Shown here: positions 30,431 through 39,949 of the stretch, one piece after another
Layout of the letters: every line of letters starts with the position of its first letter
Numbering within the stretch: position 1 is the stretch's first letter
Notes under the pieces: model-generated
Databases searched by the model: none
What the model was told of the DNA's origin: nothing
Seen by the model: the letters and a program-made list of their open reading frames with translations, nothing else
Source: Paracoccaceae bacterium
Lineage (GTDB): Bacteria; Pseudomonadota; Alphaproteobacteria; Rhodobacterales; Rhodobacteraceae
NCBI GenBank assembly: GCA_020832725.1
Contig: JAFIEC010000418.1
Span: 1 to 64,000 of the forward strand
DNA length: 64,000 bases
Direction of reading: 5' to 3'
Position numbers and translations under genes: made by a program

Positions 30431-31894
30431 ATGACCGCATTCCTGCCCGTGGCGGTGCTGCTGTCTTCGCTGATCCCGGCCGTCGTCACCTTCTTTCTGG
30501 ATCAGGAGGCGCACCGGCTGCGCAACGCGCTGACCCTGGGGGGCGCGGTGCTGAAGCTGGCCCTTATCGTCGCCATGCTGGTCGCGGTGGCGGGCGGCGC
30601 GGCCTATGAGGCGCGGCTGTCGCTGGCGCCCGGGCTCTATATCCTGCTCAGGCTGGATGCGGTGGCGCTGCTGTTCCTGTCGCTCTCGGCCGTGCTGTGG
30701 CTGCTGACCACCGTCTATGCCATCGCCTATTTCGGCACCAAGGCGGAGCTGTCGCGCTTCTTCGGCTTCTTCAGCCTCTGCGTCGCGGCCACCACCGGGC
30801 TGGCCATGTCCGGCACGCTGATTTCCTTCCTCATCTTCTTCGAGTTGCTGACGCTGTCGACCTGGCCGCTGGTCGCGCACAAGCAGGACCGCCCCTCGCT
30901 TTCGGCGGCGCGCAGCTACCTGTTCTATGCGCTGCCCGCCAGCGCGGCCCTGCTGATCGCCGTGATCTGGCTGGAAGCGGCCACCGGGCCGGTGGTGTTC
31001 ATCGAGGCGGTGGATTTCGGCGCGCTGTCGGAAAACAGCCAGCGCGCCATCTTCGCGCTGTTCATGCTGGGCGTGGGCGTGAAGGCGGCGCTGGTGCCGC
31101 TGCACGGATGGTTGCCGGCGGCGATGGCGGCCCCCGCGCCGGTGTCGGCACTGCTGCATGCGGTGGCGGTGGTCAAGGCCGGGGCCTTTGGCGTGATCCG
31201 CGTGATCTATGACGTGTTCGGCCCCGAGCGGGTGGCGGCGTTGGGGGTCGGCGTGCCGCTGGCCGCGCTGGCTTCGGTCACCATCCTCTGGGGGTCGCTC
31301 CGGGCGCTGCAGCAGGACGAGATCAAGAAGCGTCTGGCCTTTTCCACCGTCAGTCAGGTCAGCTACATCGTGCTGGCCGCGGCGCTGGCCAGCCCGGCTG
31401 CGCTGGTGGGGGGGCTGGCGCATCTGGTGCATCAGGGGCTGATGAAGATCACGCTGTTCTTCTGCGCGGGCATCTATGACGAGCGCGCGGGCGTCAAGCG
31501 CATCGACGGGCTGGACGGGCTGGGGCGGCGCATGCCCTGGACCTCGACCGCGTTTTCCGTGGGCGCGCTGGGAATGATCGGCCTGCCGCCGCTGGCGGGG
31601 TTCATCTCCAAGCTGTATCTCGGGCTTGGCGGGCTGGAAGCCGGTGCGCCCTGGGTGCTGGCGGTGCTGGCGGGATCGACGCTGCTCAACGCGGCCTATT
31701 TCCTGCCGCTGCTGTATCGGCTGTGGATCGTGCCCGCGCGAGACGGCGCGGCGGGGGACGAGCGCGCGCCGGGGCTGTTGGCGCCTGCGGTGGTGACGGC
31801 GCTGGCTTCGGTCGCGGTCGGTGTGCTGGCAGCGAGCGCGCTCAGCCCGCTGAGTTGGGCCGACCTGATCGTTGCGCGGGGGTATCTGCGATGA
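30431..31894 (+). CDS. Mrp/Mnh-type proton-conducting antiporter subunit, copy 2 (NuoL/M-like)
   Basis: 487 residues from the ATG at 30431; a TTG at 30416 would add five residues. Proton_antipo_M family; ion-path segment GVKAALVPLHGWLPAAMAAPAPVSALLHAVAVVKAGAFG. Unlike its neighbours it keeps the MrpA/NuoL-style SALLHAVAVVKAG, which fits the idea that it replaces the N-terminal half of MrpA. Later KKRLAFSTVSQVSYIV and HLVHQGLMKITLFFCAGIY. The stop overlaps the next start (ATGA, 31891-31894). Confidence 0.87.
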   Translation: MTAFLPVAVLLSSLIPAVVTFFLDQEAHRLRNALTLGGAVLKLALIVAMLVAVAGGAAYEARLSLAPGLYILLRLDAVALLFLSLSAVLWLLTTVYAIAYFGTKAELSRFFGFFSLCVAATTGLAMSGTLISFLIFFELLTLSTWPLVAHKQDRPSLSAARSYLFYALPASAALLIAVIWLEAATGPVVFIEAVDFGALSENSQRAIFALFMLGVGVKAALVPLHGWLPAAMAAPAPVSALLHAVAVVKAGAFGVIRVIYDVFGPERVAALGVGVPLAALASVTILWGSLRALQQDEIKKRLAFSTVSQVSYIVLAAALASPAALVGGLAHLVHQGLMKITLFFCAGIYDERAGVKRIDGLDGLGRRMPWTSTAFSVGALGMIGLPPLAGFISKLYLGLGGLEAGAPWVLAVLAGSTLLNAAYFLPLLYRLWIVPARDGAAGDERAPGLLAPAVVTALASVAVGVLAASALSPLSWADLIVARGYLR

Positions 31895-33528
31895 ATGCGC
31901 TTGTCACCGGGCCGGTCTGGCCGCTTCTGGTGCTGATCTGGCCGCTGCTGCTGGCGCTGGTGCCGGTGCTGCGGGCGGGGCGCGCGCATGCGCTGCAGGT
32001 GCTGCCCTTTGCGCCGCTGCCCGCGCTGGCGCTGGCGCTGGGGGGCGCGGGTGGCGTGACCGAGGCGCCGGACCTGCTGCTGGGCGTGGTGCTGGCAGCG
32101 GAACCGGCGGGCGTGCTGCTGCTGGGCGTCACGGCGCTGATCTGGGCCGTGGCAGGCTGGCAGGCGGCGCATACGCTGGAGCCCGGCGCGCAGGCGGGCA
32201 TCTTCGCAGGCTTCTGGGGCCTGACGCTGGCGGGGAACCTGGGCGTGTTCCTGGCCGCCGATGCGGTGACCTTCTACGTGGCCTTTGCCGCCGTGTCGCT
32301 GGCAGCCTGGTTCCTGGTCATCCACGACCGGACCGACGCGGCGCTGGCCGCCGGGCGGGTCTATATCGTCATGGCGGTGCTGGGCGAGGTGGCGCTGCTC
32401 ATCGGCCTGATCCTGGGCGTGCAGGCGGCGGGGTCGATGCTGATCGCCGATATCCGCGCGGCCTGGGGGCAGGCACCGGCGGTGGCGCCCTGGCTGTTGC
32501 TGGCGGGGTTCGGGATCAAGGCGGGGATGGTGCCCCTGCATGTCTGGCTGCCGCTGGCGCATCCGGCCGCCCCGGTGCCGGGGTCGGCGGTGCTGTCGGG
32601 CGCAATCGTCAAGGCGGGGCTGATCGGGGTGCTGCTGCTGCTGCCGCCCCAGACGGTCGGCGCTGCGCTGCTGGCGCTGGGGCTGGCCGGGGCCTTCGGC
32701 GCGGCGCTCTGGGGTCTGACGCAGACCGACGCAAAGGCGGTGCTGGCCTATTCCACGGTCAGCCAGATGGGCCTGATGCTGGCGCTGGCGGGCGCCGGGC
32801 AGGGGGCGGTGGCCTATTACGCCGCGCATCACGGGCTGGCGAAGGGGGCGCTGTTCCTGTCGGTGGGGGCGGTGCTGGCCGCAACGGGCCGCGCGCGGGT
32901 CGCCGCGCTGGCGGTGGCGGCGGTGGCCGCCGGATCGGTGGCCGGGCTGCCGCTTTCGGGGGGCGCGCTGGCCAAGGCCGCCGCCAAGCCGGGGCTGGCC
33001 GACTGGCTGGCCCAGGCGATCACCGCCAGCAGTGTCACCACGGCATTGGTCATGGGCTGGTTCCTGTGGCGGCTGCACCGCAGCGCATTGAAGAAATCCA
33101 CCCGGGCGCCGGGCGTGCAGGTGGCGGCGGCGGCGGTCCTGACGCTGGCCGCGCTCGCCGCGCCCTGGGCGCTCTGGGCGGGCTGGGTCGACCTGCCGCC
33201 CGACTACGCGCTGGGCCGCGCCCCGGTGATCGAGGCGCTGGTGCCCGTGCTGGGGGGATTGGCGGTGCTGGCGCTGGTGCTGCGCCACCCGCCGCGCGCG
33301 CGCGCGCCCGGTGACCTGCTGCTGGTGCTGCCTCGGCTGCGGCTACGCTGGACCGAGGCGTGGGCAGTGCCCGGGTCGGCACTGCCGACCGCGTTCCGCA
33401 GCCAGCTTCACCGCAGCCTGCGCCGCGGGGCGGCGGCGCTGCGGCTGGTCGATGGCTGGGTCTGCCGCTGGCCGTTTACCGGAACGGTGCTGGTGGGGAT
33501 GGCGCTGGTGCTGGTCTGGATCATGTAA
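31891..33528 (+). CDS. Mrp/Mnh-type proton-conducting antiporter subunit, copy 3 (divergent)
   Basis: 545 residues. Ion-path segment GIKAGMVPLHVWLPLAHPAAPVPGSAVLSGAIVKAGLIG and KAVLAYSTVSQMGLMLALAG place it in Proton_antipo_M. It is the most divergent of the three: after about residue 370 the sequence is Ala/Gly/Leu-rich and ends in a soluble, arginine-rich stretch (TAFRSQLHRSLRRGAAALRLVDGWVC) before a last helix. Last gene of the operon. Whether it pumps Na+, K+ or another ion cannot be read from sequence. Confidence 0.83.
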   Translation: MNALVTGPVWPLLVLIWPLLLALVPVLRAGRAHALQVLPFAPLPALALALGGAGGVTEAPDLLLGVVLAAEPAGVLLLGVTALIWAVAGWQAAHTLEPGAQAGIFAGFWGLTLAGNLGVFLAADAVTFYVAFAAVSLAAWFLVIHDRTDAALAAGRVYIVMAVLGEVALLIGLILGVQAAGSMLIADIRAAWGQAPAVAPWLLLAGFGIKAGMVPLHVWLPLAHPAAPVPGSAVLSGAIVKAGLIGVLLLLPPQTVGAALLALGLAGAFGAALWGLTQTDAKAVLAYSTVSQMGLMLALAGAGQGAVAYYAAHHGLAKGALFLSVGAVLAATGRARVAALAVAAVAAGSVAGLPLSGGALAKAAAKPGLADWLAQAITASSVTTALVMGWFLWRLHRSALKKSTRAPGVQVAAAAVLTLAALAAPWALWAGWVDLPPDYALGRAPVIEALVPVLGGLAVLALVLRHPPRARAPGDLLLVLPRLRLRWTEAWAVPGSALPTAFRSQLHRSLRRGAAALRLVDGWVCRWPFTGTVLVGMALVLVWIM

Positions 33529-33688
33529 GCCGCCCACCCCGTGCAGATACGCGCCGGGTGCTTGTTGCGGGCGGGGGGAGCAGCGCGCCGCCGCTCCCGT
33601 GTGGATCCGGTCAGGCCACGGCCGCAACGCAGGGTGACCGCTTGATCCTGCCCACTGCACGCGTGTTCCCGCACGCCGGACAGACAAG

Positions 33689-33720
33689 AGCCGCCGCACC
33701 CATGGGCACGGCGGCTTTCT
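33689..33720. terminator. Convergent terminator between Mrp operon and ftsH
   Basis: AGCCGCCG (33689-33696) pairs with CGGCGGCT (33709-33716), followed on the plus strand by TTCT; the loop contains the palindrome CCCATGGG. It lies between the converging stops of the third antiporter gene and ftsH. Best read as the plus-strand terminator, possibly serving both. The remaining 33529-33688 shows no gene. Confidence 0.6.
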
Positions 33721-33757
33721 GCCCTGTGCGTCGGCGCCCGGAAAGCGGCGCGCCGCA

Positions 33758-35674
33758 TCAGATCTGCGGTTCGGGCTCCATGTCGCCGCCCTCGTCGCCG
33801 CGCTTGCGCGGCCGCGTCTTGGGGATCGCCGCCACCGATGGCGTGCCGCCCGAGGGTGCGTCGCTGTCATCGTCCCGGCCCAGAGGCTCCCCCTTGATGA
33901 CGCGGGTGATCTCGGCGCCGGTGAGGGTCTCGTATTCCAGCAGGCCCTGCGCCAGCCGGTCCAGATCCTCGCGTTTCTCGGTCAGGATGCGCTTTGCGGT
34001 CTCGTAGCCTTCGTCAACGATCCGCTTCACTTCCTCGTCGATCTTCTTCTGCGTCTCGGGCGAGATCTGCGATGGCCCCTGATAGGCGCCCAGGTAGCTC
34101 TGCTGCTCGTTGGCATAGTCGATATGGCCAAGCTGGTCGGAAAAGCCGAACTGGGTGACCATGGCGCGGGCGATCCGGGACACCTGCTGGATGTCCGAGG
34201 CCGCGCCCGAAGTGATGTTGTCCATGCCGAAGACCAGTTCCTCGGCCACACGCCCGCCCATGGCCATCGCGATCTTGGACTTGTACTTGGTGTAGGTCAC
34301 GGACAACTGGTCGCGCTCGGGCAACGAGAGGACCAGACCCAGCGCCCGCCCGCGCGGGATGATCGTGGCCTTGTGGATGGGATCGTGCTGCGGCACGTTC
34401 AGCCCGACCACCGCGTGCCCGGCCTCGTGATAGGCGGTCAGCTTCTTCTCTTCCTCGGTCATGACCATGGACCGCCGTTCCGCGCCCATCATCACCTTGT
34501 CCTTGGCGTTCTCGAAATCCTCCATGGTGACGAAACGCCGGTTGCCGCGCGCCGCCATCAGCGCTGCCTCGTTAACCAGGTTCGCCAGATCGGCGCCCGA
34601 GAAGCCCGGCGTGCCGCGCGCGATGATGCGCAGATCGACATTCGGACCCAGCGGCACCTTGCGGGCATGGACGCCCAGGATACGCTCGCGGCCCTTGATG
34701 TCGGGATTGGGCACCTGCACCTGGCGGTCGAAGCGACCGGGACGCAGGAGTGCCGGGTCCAGCACGTCGGGGCGGTTGGTGGCCGCGACGATGATGATGC
34801 CCTCATTGGCCTCGAACCCGTCCATTTCCACCAGAAGCTGGTTCAGCGTCTGCTCGCGTTCGTCATTGCCGCCGCCATAGCCCACACCGCGCGAGCGGCC
34901 CACGGCGTCAATCTCGTCGATGAAGACGATGCAGGGCGCGTTCTTCTTGGCCTGTTCGAACATGTCGCGCACGCGGGACGCACCCACACCCACGAACATC
35001 TCCACGAAGTCCGAGCCCGAGATGGTGAAGAAGGGCACGCCCGCCTCGCCTGCAATCGCGCGCGCCAGAAGCGTCTTGCCGGTGCCCGGAGGACCCACCA
35101 GCAGCGCACCCTTGGGGATCTTGCCGCCCAGGCGGCTGAATTTCTGCGGGTGGCGCAGGAACTCGACGATCTCTTCCAGCTCGTCCTTGGCCTCGTCGAT
35201 CCCGGCCACATCGTCGAAGGTCACGCGGCCGCTCTTTTCGGTCAGCAGCTTCGCCTTGGACTTGCCGAACCCCATGGCGCCGCCACGACCGCCGCCCTGC
35301 ATCCGGTTCATGAAGAAGATCCAGATGGCGATCAGCAGCAGGAACGGCAGCCACAGGGTCAGCGCCGACAGGAAGCCGGACTGCTGCTGCGGGCGTGCCT
35401 CGATCGGCACGTTGTTCTGCAGGAGCCGCTCGGTCAGGCCCGCGTCCTCGGGTTTGACGGTGCTGTATTGCTGGCCGTCGCGGCCCACGAAGATCACGCG
35501 CTCGCCGTCCAGGGTCACGCGGTTCACCTCGCCCTGCTGAACCCGCTCGATGAAGTCGGAATACGTGACCGACCGTGCCGAACTCGTTCCCTGCGTGCCG
35601 CTGAACATGTTGAACAGCATGATCATGAGCAGGAACAGTACGATCCAGAATGCGAAGTTGCGCGCGTTGCCCAC
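33758..35674 (-). CDS. ftsH: ATP-dependent zinc metalloprotease FtsH
   Basis: 638 residues from a GTG at 35674 with AGGAGG six bases upstream; this reproduces the standard alphaproteobacterial N-terminus [10 protein letters not shown] longer form from 35725 would add 17 non-conserved residues. Two membrane helices (about residues 7-26 and 104-122) flank a periplasmic domain. AAA module: Walker A GPPGTGKT near 192, Walker [17 protein letters not shown] region [20 protein letters not shown]. Protease zinc site HEAGH near 413. It degrades membrane and regulatory proteins. Next to tilS, the common arrangement. Confidence 0.97.
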   Translation of the reverse strand: MGNARNFAFWIVLFLLMIMLFNMFSGTQGTSSARSVTYSDFIERVQQGEVNRVTLDGERVIFVGRDGQQYSTVKPEDAGLTERLLQNNVPIEARPQQQSGFLSALTLWLPFLLLIAIWIFFMNRMQGGGRGGAMGFGKSKAKLLTEKSGRVTFDDVAGIDEAKDELEEIVEFLRHPQKFSRLGGKIPKGALLVGPPGTGKTLLARAIAGEAGVPFFTISGSDFVEMFVGVGASRVRDMFEQAKKNAPCIVFIDEIDAVGRSRGVGYGGGNDEREQTLNQLLVEMDGFEANEGIIIVAATNRPDVLDPALLRPGRFDRQVQVPNPDIKGRERILGVHARKVPLGPNVDLRIIARGTPGFSGADLANLVNEAALMAARGNRRFVTMEDFENAKDKVMMGAERRSMVMTEEEKKLTAYHEAGHAVVGLNVPQHDPIHKATIIPRGRALGLVLSLPERDQLSVTYTKYKSKIAMAMGGRVAEELVFGMDNITSGAASDIQQVSRIARAMVTQFGFSDQLGHIDYANEQQSYLGAYQGPSQISPETQKKIDEEVKRIVDEGYETAKRILTEKREDLDRLAQGLLEYETLTGAEITRVIKGEPLGRDDDSDAPSGGTPSVAAIPKTRPRKRGDEGGDMEPEPQI

Positions 35675-35748
35675 GGGGCGCCTCCTGTCAGATTGGGTGC
35701 CGGGCGTCCCCGGCGCGTGCGTCATACATAGAGATTACAGGGCCGCGA

Positions 35749-37005
35749 TCAATGCGATAATGGGCCGCGCAGCAGATCGGCGGGTCCTTGCCGTGCATGG
35801 GCACGCCATTGTGACCCGCCCCGGACCAGCGGCGCGGCCAGCACGGTATCGCCCCGCCAGACCGCCGGCGAGGCCAGCACCGAGGCGCGCGGCAGCCCGC
35901 AGGCCGCCCAGGCGCCGATCTGCGCCAGCCCCTGCGGGCCCAGCGCGGCGATGGTGCAACCCTGCGCATCGGTGCCCGGTGCCGGGGTCAGGACCCAGCG
36001 GTTGTCCCAGGGTGCGCCGGGTGCGGCGCGCAGCCCGGCAACGGCACGCCATTCGCGCCCGATGCGCAGGCGGTCACCTGCCCGCGAGAGCACACAGCCG
36101 TGCAGGGTCGCGCGCTGCGGTTCCGCCAGCGCCCTGCGCAGCGCCGCGCGGCGCGGGCGATACGGCTGGCTTGAAAGCGCGCAGAGCACTCGCGCCACGA
36201 TCCGTTCGCGGAGGTCGTCCGGCAAGGCGTCCAGCGCACGCGCATCCAGCACCGCGTCGCCCCGCTCCATGCGCAGCAACATCAGTCCCGTCGCCTGCGC
36301 GGTCCGCTCCAGCGCTGCTTGCGCCTGCGTCATGGCTGCGGCGGTCCCGGCCAGTCGCTCCGCCCCGATCCCCAGCGGTGCGAGCGCCACCAGCGCCGCC
36401 CGCGCCCGCGTGCGCAAGAAGCGGGTATCGGCGTTGGTGGGATCCTCGGCCCATCCCAGCCCGCGGTCGCGCAGCACCGAGCGTAGCACATCGCGCCGGA
36501 CACCGAGGAGCGGGCGCAGCCATAGCACACCGCCACGACGGTGTGCTTCGGCCATCCCCGCCAGCCCGTCCACGCCCGAGCCGCGCGCCAGCCGCATCAG
36601 CAACGTCTCGGCCTGATCGTCCAGCGTATGGCCCAGTGCCACCGCGCCGATCCCGCGCGCCAGCGCCCAGTCGGCGATCAGCGTCCGCCGCGCCCGCCGC
36701 GCCGCGTCCATCAGGTTGCCGCCCGGCGCCGGACCGCGTTCCCAGCGCCGAACCGCATGCGCCAGCCCCAGCCGCGCGGCAAGCGCGCCCGCCGCCGCGG
36801 CCTCAGTGGCGCTTTCGGCTCGCAACCCGTGATCCACGCTCACCGCTTCCAGCACCACGCCCTGCGCCCGCGCCCAATCCGCCAGCAGCATCATCAGCGC
36901 CATGGAATCCCCGCCGCCGGAAACCGCCACCCCCAGCCGTGCCGGTGGCAGCGCGGGCAGGAGCCGCGCCATCGCCTCGGCCAGTTTCGCGTCCGGGGGG
37001 CTCAC
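35749..37005 (-). CDS. tilS: tRNA(Ile)-lysidine synthase TilS
   Basis: 418 residues, GTG start at 37005 with AGGAGG five bases upstream. PP-loop ATPase motif SGGGDS at residues 29-34, then VDHGLR and GHTLDDQAET, the usual N-type ATP pyrophosphatase triad; SGVDGLAGM and WLRPLLGVRRDVLR follow. It changes the wobble C of the CAU anticodon of tRNA-Ile to lysidine. The C-terminal part is short and arginine-rich. It lies between cpoB and ftsH on the same strand; a conserved box at 37019-37040 lies directly upstream. Confidence 0.93.
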   Translation of the reverse strand: MSPPDAKLAEAMARLLPALPPARLGVAVSGGGDSMALMMLLADWARAQGVVLEAVSVDHGLRAESATEAAAAGALAARLGLAHAVRRWERGPAPGGNLMDAARRARRTLIADWALARGIGAVALGHTLDDQAETLLMRLARGSGVDGLAGMAEAHRRGGVLWLRPLLGVRRDVLRSVLRDRGLGWAEDPTNADTRFLRTRARAALVALAPLGIGAERLAGTAAAMTQAQAALERTAQATGLMLLRMERGDAVLDARALDALPDDLRERIVARVLCALSSQPYRPRRAALRRALAEPQRATLHGCVLSRAGDRLRIGREWRAVAGLRAAPGAPWDNRWVLTPAPGTDAQGCTIAALGPQGLAQIGAWAACGLPRASVLASPAVWRGDTVLAAPLVRGGSQWRAHARQGPADLLRGPLSH

Positions 37006-37018
37006 ACCCGCCTCCTGC

Positions 37019-37110
37019 CATCATCTGTGCAAAAATATCCGCGGGGGAGGGCGGCCGCAGGCCGACCGGGGGCGGCAGCCCCCTGCGACGCGGCCGCAGG
37101 CGCGCGGCTG
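37019..37110 (-). repeat. TTTTTGCACAGATGA box with G/C hairpins, copy 1
   Basis: The 20-mer tcatctgtgcaaaaatatcc at 37021-37040 is identical at 49322-49341. Here it is followed by a G-run, a direct repeat of CGGCCGCAGGC and a GGGGGC-ggca-GCCCCC hairpin. On the minus strand it reads GGATATTTTTGCACAGATGA right before the tilS ribosome site. I recall this string recurring between genes in Rhodobacteraceae; its role is unknown to me. Confidence 0.55.
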
Positions 37111-37120
37111 GACAGGCGCC

Positions 37121-37960
37121 TCACCCGCAGTTCAGGCGCGCGAAGAACGCGCGTCCGCGCGCGGCCTCCTCGGTGTCGGGGAAGCGGATCGACAGTTCGT
37201 CGAACATGACGCAGGCCTCGGAGGTTTCGCCCAGGTCCGAAAGCGCTTCGCCCAGTGCCAGCAGCGCGGCGGGCGCGCGCGGGCCCTGCGGATCCGCGGT
37301 GAACAGGTCGAGATAGGCCCGCGCGGCATCGCCATAGGCGCCGCGCGCGCTGTGCGCCACACCCAGCAGAAGCTGCGCCTCGGCGGTCATCGGCCCGCCG
37401 GGATAGGCGTCGATGAACTCGGCCAGCGCCGCGGCGGCGTCGTCGGGGCGATCGTCCTGCAGAAACGCCGCCGCCGCCGCGAAGGCGCGGCGTTCATCGG
37501 CGGCCATCAGCGGGCCGTCGTCGCCGGGGGCGGGCTCCGGCGACGGGGCGGCGGCGATGCCATCCGGCAGGCTGAGGTCCAGCCCGCCCAGTGGCGGCGT
37601 CCGGCCCAGTTCGCTCACATCGCCGCCTTCCAGTTCGACCAGCCGGAATTCGATATCGCCCAGACGGTTGGTGGCGTCCGACACGACCCGGCGAATGCGG
37701 AATTCCAGCTCCTCGGTCTGCGCGGTCAGACGCGCCAGCGCCGCCTCGATCCGGTCGATCCGCTCCAGTGTGTCGCCCTCGACCGGTCGTTCCGCCGCGC
37801 CATCGCCGCGCACCAGTTCGGCGCGCAGCCGGGCGATCTCGGCGCCCAGCGCCTCGGTCTCGGCGCGCAGGTCGGCGAGCGTGTCCGCCCGCAGGCCGGA
37901 CCCGCCCGCACCCAGCGCCAGCGCGACCAGCACCATGAGCGGCAGGAAACGCCCGCGCAT
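37121..37960 (-). CDS. cpoB: Tol-Pal system coordinator CpoB (YbgF), TPR protein
   Basis: 279 residues. Signal peptide (MRGRFLPLMVLVALALGAGGSGLRA). A coiled-coil trimerisation region of about 85 residues (LADLRAETEALGAEIARLRAEL ... FRIRRV) and an acidic linker come next. Three TPR-like units follow: DRPDDAAAALAEFIDAYPG, AYGDAARAYLDLFTADP and TSEACVMFDELSIRFPDTE. It sits in the periplasm and coordinates Tol-Pal with peptidoglycan synthesis during constriction. Seven bases downstream of pal. Confidence 0.92.
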   Translation of the reverse strand: MRGRFLPLMVLVALALGAGGSGLRADTLADLRAETEALGAEIARLRAELVRGDGAAERPVEGDTLERIDRIEAALARLTAQTEELEFRIRRVVSDATNRLGDIEFRLVELEGGDVSELGRTPPLGGLDLSLPDGIAAAPSPEPAPGDDGPLMAADERRAFAAAAAFLQDDRPDDAAAALAEFIDAYPGGPMTAEAQLLLGVAHSARGAYGDAARAYLDLFTADPQGPRAPAALLALGEALSDLGETSEACVMFDELSIRFPDTEEAARGRAFFARLNCG

Positions 37961-37967
37961 GGCCCGC

Positions 37968-38501
37968 TTACCCCGTCAGCCCGGTCGAAACGACCGTCAC
38001 CGCGCGGCGGTTGAGGTTCCAGCACCGCGCCTCGGGGCAGGCTTCGACCGGGCGCTCCTTGCCATAGCTGACGGTGCGCATGCGGTTGGCATTGATCCCC
38101 TGGCTGACCAGATACTGCATCACCGCATTCGCGCGCCGCGCGCCCAGGGCCACGTTGTATTCGCGGGTGCCGCGCTCGTCGGCGTGCCCTTCGATCAGGA
38201 TGGCGAATTGCGGGTTGGCGCTCAGCCAGCGCGCCTGTGCGCTGAGGGTCTGGCGCGCGGTGTCGGTCAGGGTGCTCTGGTCGGTTTCAAAGAACACCCG
38301 GTCGCCGATGCGCTCGTTGAAATGGGCAATCGAGCGGGGGTCGTTCGGATCGCCCAGCGCGCCGGTCTGGATGCCGCCCGCGCCGCCGCCGTTCCAGCCG
38401 TCGGCGCCGTTGCTGTCCCAGCCGCCGCCCGCGCGCGGGTTGTTGCAGGCCGCCAGTGCCAGCGCGGCGACGATCATCAGCGCCTTTGTCATCAGTTTCA
38501 T
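37968..38501 (-). CDS. pal: Peptidoglycan-associated lipoprotein Pal
   Basis: 177 residues. Lipoprotein signal with lipobox LAAC (cysteine at about residue 19), then a Gly/Asn/Asp-rich linker and an OmpA-like domain: VFFETDQSTLTDTARQTL, ILIEGHADERGTREYNVALGARRANAV, RMRTVSYGKERPV. It is anchored in the outer membrane and binds peptidoglycan and TolB. The C-terminus keeps a CPEARCWNLNRRAVTV ending typical of alphaproteobacterial Pal. Confidence 0.95.
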   Translation of the reverse strand: MKLMTKALMIVAALALAACNNPRAGGGWDSNGADGWNGGGAGGIQTGALGDPNDPRSIAHFNERIGDRVFFETDQSTLTDTARQTLSAQARWLSANPQFAILIEGHADERGTREYNVALGARRANAVMQYLVSQGINANRMRTVSYGKERPVEACPEARCWNLNRRAVTVVSTGLTG

Positions 38502-38572
38502 GGGTCTTTCCCTCGTGCGGCGGGGTGGTGTCTGCCAATGGCCCCGCAGGTTATGGTTGTGACGGTATCAGA

Positions 38573-39949
38573 TCAGGGCCGCAACGGCGACCATGCCGGG
38601 TCCGAGGCAGGCCCCGGCGTGGGGATGCGGCGCAGGTTGCGCCCCGAGATGTCCACCGACCACAGCGCCGGATCGCCGCCTGCGGTCTCGCGGGTGAACA
38701 TGATGACGCGGCCATTGGGCGCCCAGGTCGGCCCTTCGTCAAGGAACGAGGCCGTGAGCAGGCGTTCCTCGGACCCGTCGGTGCGCATCACGCCGATATG
38801 GAACCGGCCCTGGTGCGACTTGGTGAAGGCAATCAGGTCGCCGCGCGGTGACCAGACCGGCGTGCCGTAGCGCCCCTGGCCGAAGCTGATGCGCCGGGCC
38901 TCGCCGCCGTTCGCAGGCATGATGTAAAGCTGCGAGGTGCCCGAGCGGTCGGATTCGAACACCACCCGGCTGCCATCGGGCGAGAAGCTGGGCGCGGTGG
39001 CGATCGACGGTGCGTTGGTCAACTGCAGCCGCTGCCCGTTCGACAGGTTCAGCCGGTAAAGGTCCGTGGTCCCGCCGACCGACAGCGAATAGATCATGCT
39101 GCCGCCATCGGGCGAAAAGCGGGGCGCGAAGGTCATGGTGCCGGGCTGGTCGCCCACCACCTGCCGCCGCATGGTGGCCAGGTCCATCAGATAGATGCGC
39201 GGCGTGCCGGTTTCATAGCTGGTATAGAGGATCCGCTCGCCATTGGGCGAAAACCGCGGTGCAATCACCAGCGCGCGCCCGTCGGTCAGATATTCGACAT
39301 TGGCGCCGTCCTGATCCATCACCGCCAGCCGTTTCACGCGGTTTTCGCGCGGACCCGATTCGGCGACGAACACCACGCGGCTGTCGAAATAGCCGCCCTC
39401 TCCGGTGATGCGGCTGTAGACCGCGTCCGAGACCTTGTGCGCCATGCGCCGCCAGGCATCGGTGCTGCCCTGGAATTGCAGCCCGTCGCCCATCTGCCGC
39501 CCCGAGACGATGTCGAACAGGCGGAACTTGACCGACATGCGGTTGCCCTGCACCGATACCGCGCCGGTGATCAGCGCCTGCGCGTTGATCGCCCGCCAGT
39601 CGGCATATTGCACCGGGGCATCAAAGCTGGTGATCCGCGCGATATGGGCCGAGGCCGGGATCTCGCGGAACAGTCCGGTGTTGCTCAGGTTCGCGGAGAT
39701 CACGCGGGAAAGCTGGTCGGAATACTGCTGCCCGGCGCTGTTTTCGGCCACGAAGGCCGGCACGGCGAAAGGCATCGGTTCGATCACGCCTTCGGTGATT
39801 TCGATCCGCAGCGGTCCGGACTGGGCCTGCGCGGCACTTGCGGTCAGGAGCAGCGCAAGCGTGGCAAGCATGCCAAGCGCGCAGGCCAGCGCGGCGAACA
39901 ACGCCGCGCGAACGGGCCGGAACGGGGCAGGGTGGGCAAGAATACTCAT
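38573..39949 (-). CDS. tolB: Tol-Pal system translocation protein TolB
   Basis: 458 residues. A long signal peptide (hydrophobic [23 protein letters not shown]) is followed by the TolB N-domain ([39 protein letters not shown]). A six-bladed propeller then repeats [63 protein letters not shown]. Periplasmic partner of Pal and TolA. Its start overlaps the tolA stop as ATGA (39946-39949). Confidence 0.96.
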   Translation of the reverse strand: MSILAHPAPFRPVRAALFAALACALGMLATLALLLTASAAQAQSGPLRIEITEGVIEPMPFAVPAFVAENSAGQQYSDQLSRVISANLSNTGLFREIPASAHIARITSFDAPVQYADWRAINAQALITGAVSVQGNRMSVKFRLFDIVSGRQMGDGLQFQGSTDAWRRMAHKVSDAVYSRITGEGGYFDSRVVFVAESGPRENRVKRLAVMDQDGANVEYLTDGRALVIAPRFSPNGERILYTSYETGTPRIYLMDLATMRRQVVGDQPGTMTFAPRFSPDGGSMIYSLSVGGTTDLYRLNLSNGQRLQLTNAPSIATAPSFSPDGSRVVFESDRSGTSQLYIMPANGGEARRISFGQGRYGTPVWSPRGDLIAFTKSHQGRFHIGVMRTDGSEERLLTASFLDEGPTWAPNGRVIMFTRETAGGDPALWSVDISGRNLRRIPTPGPASDPAWSPLRP

